From JACMLC01 sp963817025 (GTDB lineage Bacteria > Acidobacteriota > Blastocatellia > Pyrinomonadales > Pyrinomonadaceae), in NCBI GenBank assembly GCA_963817025.1, contig CAWFML010000005.1:930001-994000 (forward strand): a stretch of DNA of 64,000 nucleotides, in the 5' to 3' direction. The position numbers and the translations under genes were made by a program. The notes beneath the pieces are model-generated. The model ran no database searches, was not told the DNA's origin, and saw only the letters and a list, made by a program, of their open reading frames with translations. Of this stretch, positions 16,147 through 24,221 are shown piece by piece. Numbering within the stretch: the first letter of the stretch is position 1; each line of letters starts with the position of its first letter.

Positions 16147-19100
16147 ATGACGCGCATTTTAACCAACCAGATTGTTCCCGAAGATACGCTCACACGTGCG
16201 CAGAAGCAGGGCGAGCGCGGCGATCTGGCGGGCGCGTACAAACTGCTTCTCAACCTGATTAACGAAGAGGCCAGTCCTTTCGACAGCGAGCGCGGCGTGC
16301 TGGCCCGCGTGACGCTGGCGGAAGTGTGTGAAGGGCTTGGGCAACCCGAAGAAGCTTTGCAGGCGTTGGCCCCGTATGACGTGCATGCGCTTGAAGCTTA
16401 CCCTTCGCACCTGCGCGGCCTGCTCCTTTTGGCCTTCGGCTCCTATGCTTTCTGGGAAAATGATTACTCGCGTTCCGTCACGTTGCTCAATCGCGCACGC
16501 GAGATTTTAGAGCCGACCGGCGACGCTGCCAATCTGACGCGCGCTTATAACTCTCTGGGCCGCGCCTACTGGATGCTGGACGAACAGCCGCTGGCCCGCG
16601 AGCATTCCGAAATCGCCATCGAGTGGGGACGCAGAGCGCACAAGGAACGCGCGCTTGCCATCTCTTATATGAATCTTGGTCTCGTCGCGCGGCACGAAGG
16701 CGATCTGGATGAAGCGGGCATGTGTTATCGCAGAGCCTTGCGCCTCTTGCGTAACACGACGGACGAAGTGACGCGCGCCCGCCTGCAAAATAATCTCGGC
16801 GTGATGCTCATCTATCAGGGCAATTACTACGAGGCGGGTAACAGCCTGCAACGCGCTCTGGAACATCTGGCGGGCAGTCAGAGCAATGCTCTGGTCGGAA
16901 ACGTCTATAACAATCTCGCAGTCAATTCCATCTACACGGGCGAATGGGCGGCTGCGGAAAGCCATGTGCAGCAGGCTCTCGGAATCGCGCGCTCGCTCGG
17001 TGACCGCCTGTGGGAGAGCCGCTGCATAGAGACCCTGGGCGCGCTCCGCGCTCATCAGGGGCGCGTGCCTGAAGCCAACGAACTGCTTCGCGTCGCGCTC
17101 GCGCTTGCCAGAGAGGTCAACAGCAAAAAGGATGAAGCGCAGGCTTATCTCTCGCTCTCGCGCCTCTGGCTCTCTGCGCGCAATACGCATTTGTCACTGA
17201 CCTATGCGCGCAATGCGCGAGACATGGCGCGTGAGACGGGCGATGACCGCCTCGCCAGCGAAGCCGCACTCTTGATGGTCGAAGGCTACAGGCACAGCGA
17301 TAAATGGATGCCTGCGGAAGACTGGATAGAGATTGTGCGCGCGGAGCTGGAAGGCTTGCCCTATCCTTTTCTTGACGCCATCCTGCAACGAAATCTCGCC
17401 AACTTCTTCTCGCGCCGCCATGACCCTTCGCGCGGCGAGCGACTTTTCCAGCAGGCCGAAGAGGCTTTTCGTTCGATGAACGCGGCCTATCAGGTCGCCG
17501 TCACAATCTACGAGCACGCGGAGAGCCTGATGCGGCGCGGCGAATATCCGTCGGCGCATCAACGCTTCCTCGAAGCTCTGGAACAATTTCGCGCTCTCGG
17601 CGCAGTGCTTGATGCAGAGCGCGCAGAGCGTTCGGCGGGCCGCGCGACAGAGCGCATGGCCCCGTGGCAGATCGCGCCGCCTCCGGCTATCAACCTGATT
17701 CCGCCGGACATAGCCCCGCTCATCATGCAGGTCTTGAACGCCGCCTCGGGGCGCGAGCGACTCCTGCGAGAGTTGATGTTCGCAGCCAAAAACGCCCTCA
17801 GCGCGGATGGCGCGGCGGTCTACATCGCGGACGATGACGGGCAGCTTTACGTGCAGGCCAGTATTGATCTGGGAGTCAGCGAGCGCGAACGCGCGATGAA
17901 CGCTGTCTCGCAGTATTTGACTACCAGAGATAAAAATTATCAGGAGCGCGAGGCCGGCGCGGCTGCTTCAAATATGATGCGTGCGGGCGCGCTTGACGAG
18001 CACTGCCGCATCCTCGCTCCCAGACGCAACGGCGGAGCTTTTGTTTTATACCTGCGTGCGCCGTCGCCCCTTTCCGAGCGTCGCGCGGAAATCCTTGAAG
18101 CCCTGATCGGATGCGCGCATCTGGCTTTGCAGATGATTGATCTTCGCACAGACAGGCGGCGTGCGCGTCCCTTCAACGCCGCCGCCCTGCCCACTTCCGC
18201 CGGACTCTTTCCAAACGTCATCGCCAACAGCTTTGCCATGCGAGACGTGATGGCGCGCATGGAACGCCTGAAGGATTCCGATGCGATGATCTTAATCGTC
18301 GGTGAATCCGGCACGGGCAAAGAGGTTGTGGCGCGCTCTCTGCATGAAGAGAGCGTCAGACGCGACAAGATTTTTCTTCCGTTCAACTGCACAGCCGCGC
18401 CGCGCGATCTGGTTGAAAGCCAGCTCTTCGGCCATCGTCGCGGAGCTTTTACGGGCGCAGTCTCAGACCAGCGCGGTATCATCCGCGCGGCGGAGGGCGG
18501 AACTCTTTTTCTGGATGAAATCGGTGACCTCGCGCTCGAAGTCCAGCCGAAACTGCTGCGCTTTCTGCAAGGCGGCGAGATTATGCCGCTCGGCGAGGCT
18601 CCGCGCAAAGTCAACGTCCGCACCGTCGCCGCCACCAACCGCGACCTCGAAAAGGATGTCAAAGAGGGACGTTTTCGAGAAGACCTTTTCTACCGGCTCA
18701 ATACCTTTGTCATCAAAGTGCCTCCTTTGCGCGAGCGCACGGAGGACATTCCACTCCTTGCTTCCTACTTTTTTGAAGAGACCTGTCGGCGCAACAATCG
18801 TCAACTGGCAGGCATCACGCCCGAAGCAATAGGATATTTGACGCGCTACTCATGGCCCGGCAACGTGCGCCAACTGCGCAGCGAGATAGAACGCATCGTC
18901 GTCTTTGCAGAAGACGGGCAATCGGTCGGGGCCGAATCGCTCTCGCCGGATATTTTGCGTGATGCAGTTACGACCTCGCCCGTGCAGTTCCGGCTGGATT
19001 TTTCAAAGCCCATCAATTTCAAGGAAATCATGCTGGATGTCGAGAGACAGCTCATCTCGGAAGCCCTCGCCAGACAGAGCGGCAATGCCACGCGCGCGGC

Positions 19101-19194
19101 TGAACTGCTCGGCCTGCGTCGCCAGACCCTTAATTATAAGTTGCAGAAGTTCAACATCGCGCACCCGGAGCTTGAGCCGCCCGCAGATGAATGA
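16147..19194 (+). CDS. TPR-GAF-AAA-Fis sigma54-dependent transcriptional activator
   Basis: 1015 residues from ATG 16147 (MTRILTNQIVPED); a start upstream at 16066 has poor context. Tetratricopeptide-like helical repeats fill about 10-500 (for example YNSLGRAYWMLDEQPLA, SYMNLGLVARHEGDLDEA). A GAF-like region follows (about 540-690). The sigma54-interaction AAA+ domain is complete: Walker A VGESGTGKE (about 718-726), GAFTGA (766-771), Walker B TLFLDEIGDL (786-795), the LFYRLN arginine region, and a WPGNVRQL motif. The C-terminal Fis-type helix-turn-helix is NATRAAELLGLRRQTLNYKL (about 980-999). It should sense a cytoplasmic signal and activate sigma54 promoters. A good candidate target is the divergence-free gene pair immediately downstream. 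Confidence 0.92.
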   Translation: MTRILTNQIVPEDTLTRAQKQGERGDLAGAYKLLLNLINEEASPFDSERGVLARVTLAEVCEGLGQPEEALQALAPYDVHALEAYPSHLRGLLLLAFGSYAFWENDYSRSVTLLNRAREILEPTGDAANLTRAYNSLGRAYWMLDEQPLAREHSEIAIEWGRRAHKERALAISYMNLGLVARHEGDLDEAGMCYRRALRLLRNTTDEVTRARLQNNLGVMLIYQGNYYEAGNSLQRALEHLAGSQSNALVGNVYNNLAVNSIYTGEWAAAESHVQQALGIARSLGDRLWESRCIETLGALRAHQGRVPEANELLRVALALAREVNSKKDEAQAYLSLSRLWLSARNTHLSLTYARNARDMARETGDDRLASEAALLMVEGYRHSDKWMPAEDWIEIVRAELEGLPYPFLDAILQRNLANFFSRRHDPSRGERLFQQAEEAFRSMNAAYQVAVTIYEHAESLMRRGEYPSAHQRFLEALEQFRALGAVLDAERAERSAGRATERMAPWQIAPPPAINLIPPDIAPLIMQVLNAASGRERLLRELMFAAKNALSADGAAVYIADDDGQLYVQASIDLGVSERERAMNAVSQYLTTRDKNYQEREAGAAASNMMRAGALDEHCRILAPRRNGGAFVLYLRAPSPLSERRAEILEALIGCAHLALQMIDLRTDRRRARPFNAAALPTSAGLFPNVIANSFAMRDVMARMERLKDSDAMILIVGESGTGKEVVARSLHEESVRRDKIFLPFNCTAAPRDLVESQLFGHRRGAFTGAVSDQRGIIRAAEGGTLFLDEIGDLALEVQPKLLRFLQGGEIMPLGEAPRKVNVRTVAATNRDLEKDVKEGRFREDLFYRLNTFVIKVPPLRERTEDIPLLASYFFEETCRRNNRQLAGITPEAIGYLTRYSWPGNVRQLRSEIERIVVFAEDGQSVGAESLSPDILRDAVTTSPVQFRLDFSKPINFKEIMLDVERQLISEALARQSGNATRAAELLGLRRQTLNYKLQKFNIAHPELEPPADE

Positions 19195-19330
19195 TTATCC
19201 TACTTGGCCTGCCAACCGCAAAATTTTTTGCACTTGATGAATATTTCTACGCTATCCTGCTAAATCCAAGCCTCAGAATATTTAACCTTCCCGAACAGCC
19301 CTCGCAGCCCAAAATGCCCGCAAAAATCCT

Positions 19331-19412
19331 GTCACCCGGTTTCCCGCAGCAGTTGCCGGGCTTATCTCTCAAACTCTTCAAAACATTAGAGTTACAGCAA
19401 ATATCGGGTGAC
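19331..19412 (+). promoter_or_regulatory. Inverted pair GTCACCCG / CGGGTGAC, possible activator sites
   Basis: In the 340-base gap between the activator gene and the peptide gene, GTCACCCG (19331-19338) is mirrored by CGGGTGAC (19405-19412). They lie about 90 and 18 bases upstream of a sigma54-like promoter, where enhancer-binding sites are expected. They could equally be a long-range hairpin. No gene is seen in 19195-19534. Confidence 0.35.
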
Positions 19413-19422
19413 CCGTAGAGTC

Positions 19423-19438
19423 TGGCACACGCATTGTT
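19423..19438 (+). promoter_or_regulatory. Candidate sigma54 (-24/-12) promoter
   Basis: TGGCACACGCATTGTT matches the sigma54 consensus TGGCAC-N5-TTGC, with the GG and GT dinucleotides separated by ten bases. The only change at the -12 dinucleotide is GC to GT. A transcript would begin near 19450, about 85 bases before the exported peptide gene at 19535. It sits right after a sigma54 activator gene. Confidence 0.55.
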
Positions 19439-19534
19439 ATTAGTATTGGTCGAAGGTAAGCAGGAATAGGAGCCTGTTTTAACCTTTAGCGATCAGATTT
19501 TATTTAAAAGCTTTAAAGAGGGGAAAACTAAAGA

Positions 19535-19777
19535 ATGCAGAGATTGAAAAAAGTTTTTGGGACAATTTTGTTAGCAGTAGTTATGAGCCTGAGCATGGCA
19601 CAGGCATTTGCGGGGCCGGGAGAAACTCCGGGCCAAAATGGAAGGGGCGAATCTCCGGACACAATAGAAGTCCCGAAAGACGGGCCTTCGGATGATGACG
19701 GCGGGCCGGGGGAGACTCCCGGTGGTCGGCTCATGTTTGAAATTATCAAATTCCTCGCTACAAACCTTGTAGCTTAA
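19535..19777 (+). CDS. Small exported peptide with two GPGETPG motifs
   Basis: 80 residues. The signal peptide is clear (basic MQRLKK, hydrophobic core VFGTILLAVVMSLSMAQ, AFA cleavage site near 26). The mature part begins GPGETPGQNGRGESP and repeats GPGETPG at 57-63 after an acidic stretch (PKDGPSDDDG). A hydrophobic tail (LMFEIIKFLATNLVA) ends the protein. No known family is recognised. It has a Shine-Dalgarno-like AAAGAGGGG at about 19514. Its TAA overlaps the ATG of the next gene (TAATG), so both are co-translated. The peptide lies downstream of a sigma54-like promoter and its putative activator; a signalling or modified-peptide role is an inference. Confidence 0.7.
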   Translation: MQRLKKVFGTILLAVVMSLSMAQAFAGPGETPGQNGRGESPDTIEVPKDGPSDDDGGPGETPGGRLMFEIIKFLATNLVA

Positions 19778-20385
19778 TGAGACATACACTTCAAGCGGTA
19801 GATGAATGGAAGGCCAGAGAGGAAAGGCTTAAGTCCTCATATCGGCGGCTGGCGGTTTCCCGACTCCCCGTCAATCTTTACAGCGCGCAAGCGCGTATGC
19901 AACGTCGAGCGGCCACGTTGCTGCACGGGATCGAGGGTGGGACAGGCCAGTGGGAGGAGCTTGATTGCTGCCAGCTTGCCGATGATCTGCGCGGCGACCG
20001 CACGTCACTCCATCTGGGCGGAGTGGCGGGCGGCGTCGCGCTCTTCAACGAAGAGAGGAACGGGCTGATCTCGGCTGCGGGAAGAGGCACGCTCTTTATC
20101 ACGCACCTAGAGAAACTGACGCCTGCCGCGCAAAGAGTGCTGTACAGGATTATTGAGACCGGGCGTTATACGCCTGTTGGCGACCCTTACCCGCGCCCTG
20201 TCAGTTGCCGCTTTGTCGTAGCCTCGAAGCGGCCTTTGATAGAACTCGCGCACAGCTTTGCGCTGGGCAGGGAATTGACAGACTTACTCGGCAGGATTTC
20301 TCTCAGGTCAGAGGATGTCATTCACGCGCTCGAAGCGGAAGAGATTTACCAAGCTCACCCCGGCAACCTAGCGGCAGCCAGTTAA
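19777..20385 (+). CDS. Degenerate sigma54-activator (AAA+) domain protein
   Basis: 202 residues, coupled to the peptide gene by a TAATG overlap. Residues about 66-165 align by eye to the GAFTGA-to-sensor part of NtrC-type activators: DDLRGDRTSLHLGGVAGGVA, GRGTLFITHLEKLTPAAQRV, IIETGRYTPVGDPYPRPVSC, RFVVAS, LGRELTDLLGRISL. The key residues are lost: no Walker A, GAFTGA is replaced by GGVALF, and the Walker B DE of GTLFLDEIGDL is replaced in GTLFITHLEKL. No DNA-binding helix-turn-helix is present. It is therefore unlikely to hydrolyse ATP and may bind or poison the activator upstream. It is a regulator by inference. Confidence 0.6.
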   Translation: MRHTLQAVDEWKAREERLKSSYRRLAVSRLPVNLYSAQARMQRRAATLLHGIEGGTGQWEELDCCQLADDLRGDRTSLHLGGVAGGVALFNEERNGLISAAGRGTLFITHLEKLTPAAQRVLYRIIETGRYTPVGDPYPRPVSCRFVVASKRPLIELAHSFALGRELTDLLGRISLRSEDVIHALEAEEIYQAHPGNLAAAS

Positions 20386-20413
20386 ACGGCCCGCTCAGTT
20401 GCGACAAAATTGG

Positions 20414-20447
20414 CGACGCCTGTCCCCACCAATAAAGGCAGGCGTCG
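20414..20447 (+). terminator. Hairpin after the peptide operon
   Basis: CGACGCCTG (20414-20422) pairs with CAGGCGTCG (20439-20447) across a 16-base loop. It lies just after the stop of the degenerate activator gene and before the convergent mqnD end. No long T-run follows, so it may be a bidirectional or Rho-assisted terminator. Confidence 0.5.
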
Positions 20448-20469
20448 TCGGTTTATATCCACAACTTCT

Positions 20470-21318
20470 CTAATCGACAAATTCGACTTCGACCGGGTGC
20501 GGGATAATGCCGCGCTCGTATCCTTCTTTGAGCAGCAGCCTGACGGCCTCGCGCCCGCGCTCTGTATAATCGAGCGTCAAATCGTTAACCCACATCGAAA
20601 CGAAACGATCCGCCAACTCGGGCTTCATGTCGCGCGCGAACTGCATTGCATAAGCTAAAGCATCTTCACGATGCGTGAGTGAATATTTGATGCTCTCGTG
20701 CAGATAGCCGGAAACCTTACGCATCATCTCCGGCCCAAGCTCGCGCCGGATGACATTGCCGCCCATCGGCAGCGGCAGCCCTGTCCGCGCGTGCCACCAT
20801 TCGCCCAAATCTATCACCTTGTGCAGCCCCATTGATTGATAAAAGAGCTGGCCCTCATGAATCAACAGCCCTGCGTCCGCACGCCCCTCCTGCACGGCTT
20901 CGATGATACGGTCAAACGGCACGACCTCGTATTCAAATGCCGGATTGAAAATCCTGAGAGCCAGAAACGCGCTGGTCAGCGTGCCGGGAACGGCCACTTT
21001 TATCTTCGATAAATCTTCCGCCTGAAACGGCTCGCGCGCGACCACGATTGGCCCGTAGTTGTCTCCGATGGATGCGCCGTGCGGCAGCAAAGCGTACTTG
21101 TCTGCGATGTATGCGTAAGCGTGAAAGCTGATGGCCGTCACATCATAGACGCCGCGCATGGCTTTCTCGTTAAGGCTCTGAATATCTTCGAGCACATGCG
21201 TGAATTGCAGGTCGCCGGTGTCAATCTTATCGTTGGCGAGCGCATAAAACATAAATGCATCGTCCGAGTCCGGCGAATGCGCGACGGTGATGGTGCGTGT
21301 GTCAGTTGCAGTTGTCAT
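20470..21318 (-). CDS. mqnD: 1,4-dihydroxy-6-naphthoate synthase (menaquinone, futalosine pathway)
   Basis: 282 residues, a periplasmic-binding-protein fold without a signal peptide. Typical MqnA/MqnD motifs: the N-terminal HSPDSDDAFMFYALANDKID, the DVTAISFHAYAYIADKYALL strand, VAVPGTLTSAFLALRIFNP, and AGLLIHEGQLFYQSMGLHKV. MqnD converts cyclic dehypoxanthine futalosine to 1,4-dihydroxy-6-naphthoate. It lies about 50 bases after mqnE on the same strand, which supports the call. MqnA (chorismate dehydratase) is the main alternative in this superfamily; MqnD is favoured by the motif spacing and by length near 280. Confidence 0.78.
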   Translation of the reverse strand: MTTATDTRTITVAHSPDSDDAFMFYALANDKIDTGDLQFTHVLEDIQSLNEKAMRGVYDVTAISFHAYAYIADKYALLPHGASIGDNYGPIVVAREPFQAEDLSKIKVAVPGTLTSAFLALRIFNPAFEYEVVPFDRIIEAVQEGRADAGLLIHEGQLFYQSMGLHKVIDLGEWWHARTGLPLPMGGNVIRRELGPEMMRKVSGYLHESIKYSLTHREDALAYAMQFARDMKPELADRFVSMWVNDLTLDYTERGREAVRLLLKEGYERGIIPHPVEVEFVD

Positions 21319-21369
21319 AACAGATTGTTAGACGGCAGAGAAGCATTCAAAATTTGCCCCCGGCCATCC

Positions 21370-22482
21370 TTATACAGTAGTCGCTTCTCTTTCTATTCGA
21401 TTATAGACAGTATCTCTCTCAACGGCCTCAAACCCCGCGTCTTCGATGAGAGCGATAATCTCCTGCTTCGTCATCTTGACTTCGTTGTTCGATTCGACAG
21501 AGTAGCTTTCCGACAGCTCGCCGCCTTCTGTAATCGTGCCGTCCAGATCGTTTGCGCCGTAATGGAGCGCGACCTGCGCGAGGCGTTTGCCCAGCATCAC
21601 CCAGTAAGCCTTGATGTGCGGAAAGTTGTCTAGCATCAGGCGCGAGACGGCTATGGTTTTCAAAGAATCAACGCCCGACGGGCCGGGCAGGTGAGCGAGC
21701 TGCGTGCCTTCAGGATAAAAAGCAAGCGGAATGAAACATTGAAAGCCGCCGGATTTGTCCTGCTGCTCGCGCAGTTGGACGAAGTGGTCTACGCGGTCTT
21801 CTATTGATTCGATATGGCCGTAAAGCATCGTCGCGTTAGTCTTGAGGCCCGCCGCGTGGACTTTGCCGGAAAGCGAGAGCCAGCGCGGCGCGTCACACTT
21901 ATGCGCGCAGAGCATAGAGCGCGTCGGCTCGCGGAAAATCTCCGCGCCGCCGCCCGGACACGAATCCATGCCCGCACGTATGAGCTGCTCGATGACATCA
22001 TCATCCGACATCTTGTAAAAGCGCGCGAAGTGATCCAGTTCGACCATCGTAAAAGCTTTGAGATGAAGCTGCGGGTATTCGCGCTTGAGCGCGGAAAGCA
22101 GGTCTGTGTAGTAAGCGAAGGGCAGCTTCGTATTCAGCCCGCCGACGATGTGCAACTCCGTCGCGCCGTCCCGCACGGCTTCGCCGGCAATCCGCAGGCT
22201 CTCGTCTATGTTGTGCGTGTAAGCATCCACCGCGCGCGGCGTGCGAAAGAAGCCGCAGAACTTGCAGTCAACGTAACAAACATTCGTCGGGTTGAAATGG
22301 CGATTGACATTAAAATAAGTCGTCCGTCCATGCAGGCGTCTGCGCACGATGTCGGCCAGCTTCGCCAGCGCGGCCAGATCATCCGTCGCATACAGCTTCA
22401 AGCCGTCCTCAAAGGTGAGCCGCTCGCCGCCTTCGACTTTCGCGGCCATCTCGTTCAGGTTCAAATCGTGTGAAAAGTTCAT
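21370..22482 (-). CDS. mqnE: Aminofutalosine synthase (radical SAM)
   Basis: 370 residues. The radical SAM motif is CYVDCKFC (CxxxCxxC) at about 68-75, preceded by RHFNPTNV. Signature stretches of MqnE follow: LHIVGGLNTKLPFAYY, KAFTMVELDHFARF, DSCPGGGAEIF and FIPLAFYPEGTQLAHLPGPS. The enzyme joins adenosine and 3-enolpyruvoyl-benzoate to give aminofutalosine in the futalosine menaquinone route. MqnC is the nearest alternative, but GGLNTKLPF and KAFTMVE favour MqnE. It lies in the mqnD-mqnE-uma2-mqnP-ubiX minus-strand row. Confidence 0.88.
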   Translation of the reverse strand: MNFSHDLNLNEMAAKVEGGERLTFEDGLKLYATDDLAALAKLADIVRRRLHGRTTYFNVNRHFNPTNVCYVDCKFCGFFRTPRAVDAYTHNIDESLRIAGEAVRDGATELHIVGGLNTKLPFAYYTDLLSALKREYPQLHLKAFTMVELDHFARFYKMSDDDVIEQLIRAGMDSCPGGGAEIFREPTRSMLCAHKCDAPRWLSLSGKVHAAGLKTNATMLYGHIESIEDRVDHFVQLREQQDKSGGFQCFIPLAFYPEGTQLAHLPGPSGVDSLKTIAVSRLMLDNFPHIKAYWVMLGKRLAQVALHYGANDLDGTITEGGELSESYSVESNNEVKMTKQEIIALIEDAGFEAVERDTVYNRIEREATTV

Positions 22483-22498
22483 AGCTGTTTTACTTGAT

Positions 22499-23107
22499 TT
22501 AGCTCCATATTTCTTTCATCTCAAGAGTAAACTCTGGCAACAATGGCTCGCCGGAAAGTGTTTGCGGCTGTTCTATTAGCAAGGCATCGGCATGAGGGCG
22601 ATAAACAAAAACTCGCTGCTCCACAGGGTCGATTAACCAGCCAAGCTGCGCCCCGTTTTCTATATATTCCTTTATCTTCTCTTGCAGGGCTTCGAGCGAA
22701 TCTGACTCAGAGCGCAGTTCGACAACAAAGTCAGGACAGATGGGAGCGAATCTCTTCTGTTCTTCTTCCGTCAATGCGTTCCAACGCTCAAGGCGAATCC
22801 ATGACAGGTCTGGAGAACGCTTTGCGCCGTTGGGAAGGGTAAAGCCTGTCGAGGAATCAAAGCCCTTACCCGTGCCATCTTTTTCAGCCCAGATGCCAAA
22901 TTTAACCGTGAGGTTAAAATTGAGTGCCCCCGTCTTGCTTCCCGTCGGCGGCATGATAATGAGGTCTCCTTCTTCTGTGCGCTCAATGCGCCACTCACGG
23001 TTGAGCTGGCAGAACTCAAAAAAATCCTCATCACTGAGCTTCTTCAGCATTGGGCCGAAGTGAAGCACAATCGCGTTTGGTTCGACTTGTATGAGTGTCG
23101 TGCTCAT
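22499..23107 (-). CDS. Uma2-family putative endonuclease (DUF820)
   Basis: 202 residues from ATG 23107 (MSTTLIQVEPNAIV). The Uma2 PD-(D/E)XK-like pattern: LSDEDFFEFCQLNREWRIER, LIIMPPTGSKTGALN, RSPDLSWIRLERW (S/P/D), CPDFVVELRSESDSLEALQE (D, E-x-K-like acidic residues), LGWLIDP, VFVYRPHADA. The family has a restriction-endonuclease-like fold of uncertain biological role and is plentiful in cyanobacteria and Acidobacteriota. It is inserted between mqnP (17 bases upstream) and mqnE (16 bases downstream), so it is likely co-expressed with menaquinone genes without an evident functional link. Confidence 0.85.
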   Translation of the reverse strand: MSTTLIQVEPNAIVLHFGPMLKKLSDEDFFEFCQLNREWRIERTEEGDLIIMPPTGSKTGALNFNLTVKFGIWAEKDGTGKGFDSSTGFTLPNGAKRSPDLSWIRLERWNALTEEEQKRFAPICPDFVVELRSESDSLEALQEKIKEYIENGAQLGWLIDPVEQRVFVYRPHADALLIEQPQTLSGEPLLPEFTLEMKEIWS

Positions 23108-23124
23108 AGCTCTCTTTTCTCGCT

Positions 23125-23997
23125 TTAGACCTTGAACATCGCCGCGCTGCCGAACGTGGCGAAGAGTATCAGGCTCACAAAAGCGTTCGTCGTAAAGAAC
23201 GCCGCGTTCAGGCGCGAGAGATCGTTCGCGCGCACGAGCGTGTGCTGGTAAACGAGCAGCGCGCCGGTAGCGATGACGCCGACAAGCGCGAGCGCGTTCA
23301 GGTTGGTCGTCAAGTATAGCGCAACGAGCGTGGCAAACGCTTCCGCATGGAAGAGTCTGGCAATCCACAAAGCGCGCGTGATGCCAAACTTGCCCGGCAC
23401 TGAATGTAGGCCAGCATGCCTGTCAAACTTGTCATCCTGACAGGCGTAGAGCACGTCGAACCCTGCTGTCCAGAGCAGCACGACGAGCGAGAGCAGCAAG
23501 GGAACAGGGCTATCAATCGCGCCCCGCACAGCAATCCACGCGCCCGCCGGCGCAATCGCCAGACACCACCCAAGCACCAGATGCGAAAGCATGGTCCAAC
23601 GCTTCGTGTACGAGTAGAGCACGAGGCTCAAGAGCGCGACCGGCGCGAGAATCAGCGTCAGCCTGTTGAGCATCGCCGCCGCTATAAAAAAGATTGTCGC
23701 CGAGACAAACGTAAAGGCCCAGACAAAGCCCGCTGAAAGCGCGCCTGCCGGAAGCGCGCGTGCTCTGGTGCGCGGGTTGCGCGCGTCAATCTCGCGGTCG
23801 GCCAGACGATTGAAAGCCATCGCCGTCGAACGCGCGCCGAACATCGCTAAGGTTATCCAGAGCATCTGCCAGGCGGTCGGCAATCCGCCAGCCGCCAGCA
23901 CTGCTCCCAAAAAGGCGAAGGGCAGCGCAAACAAAGTGTGCTCGATCTTAATCATTTCGAGCGTGATGCGTGCGTTTTTAACTGTGGCGGTCAACAT
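23125..23997 (-). CDS. mqnP: UbiA-family prenyltransferase (MqnP-type)
   Basis: 290 residues, an integral membrane protein with about eight hydrophobic segments. The first Asp-rich motif is NRLADREIDARNPRT (about 62-76), and the second is VLYACQDDKFDRHAG (about 180-194). UbiA enzymes attach a prenyl chain to an aromatic ring. In futalosine-pathway bacteria this type (MqnP) prenylates 1,4-dihydroxy-6-naphthoate. The menaquinone neighbourhood (ubiX upstream, mqnE/mqnD downstream) supports that role over ubiquinone synthesis. The start (MLTATVKNARITLEMIKIEHT) precedes the first membrane segment. Confidence 0.85.
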   Translation of the reverse strand: MLTATVKNARITLEMIKIEHTLFALPFAFLGAVLAAGGLPTAWQMLWITLAMFGARSTAMAFNRLADREIDARNPRTRARALPAGALSAGFVWAFTFVSATIFFIAAAMLNRLTLILAPVALLSLVLYSYTKRWTMLSHLVLGWCLAIAPAGAWIAVRGAIDSPVPLLLSLVVLLWTAGFDVLYACQDDKFDRHAGLHSVPGKFGITRALWIARLFHAEAFATLVALYLTTNLNALALVGVIATGALLVYQHTLVRANDLSRLNAAFFTTNAFVSLILFATFGSAAMFKV

Positions 23998-24221
23998 TTT
24001 CTTTTCGACTCACAGGCGCGTGCAGCTCAATTAATTTGTCACCGCTCCGGCTTGTGAATCCCTCCTTCCGCCTTTATTCCAAAGCAAAGGCAGGGCCACG
24101 CGCCGGACTACTGAAAACAATGCGATTTATCGCTTTTGTGCTTTGCAAACTGCCAAAAGACAGCCTGCCGTTGGCAGTTCGCAGAGACCGGCAAAGCTTA
24201 CCTGAATCACACGCGCCTTTG

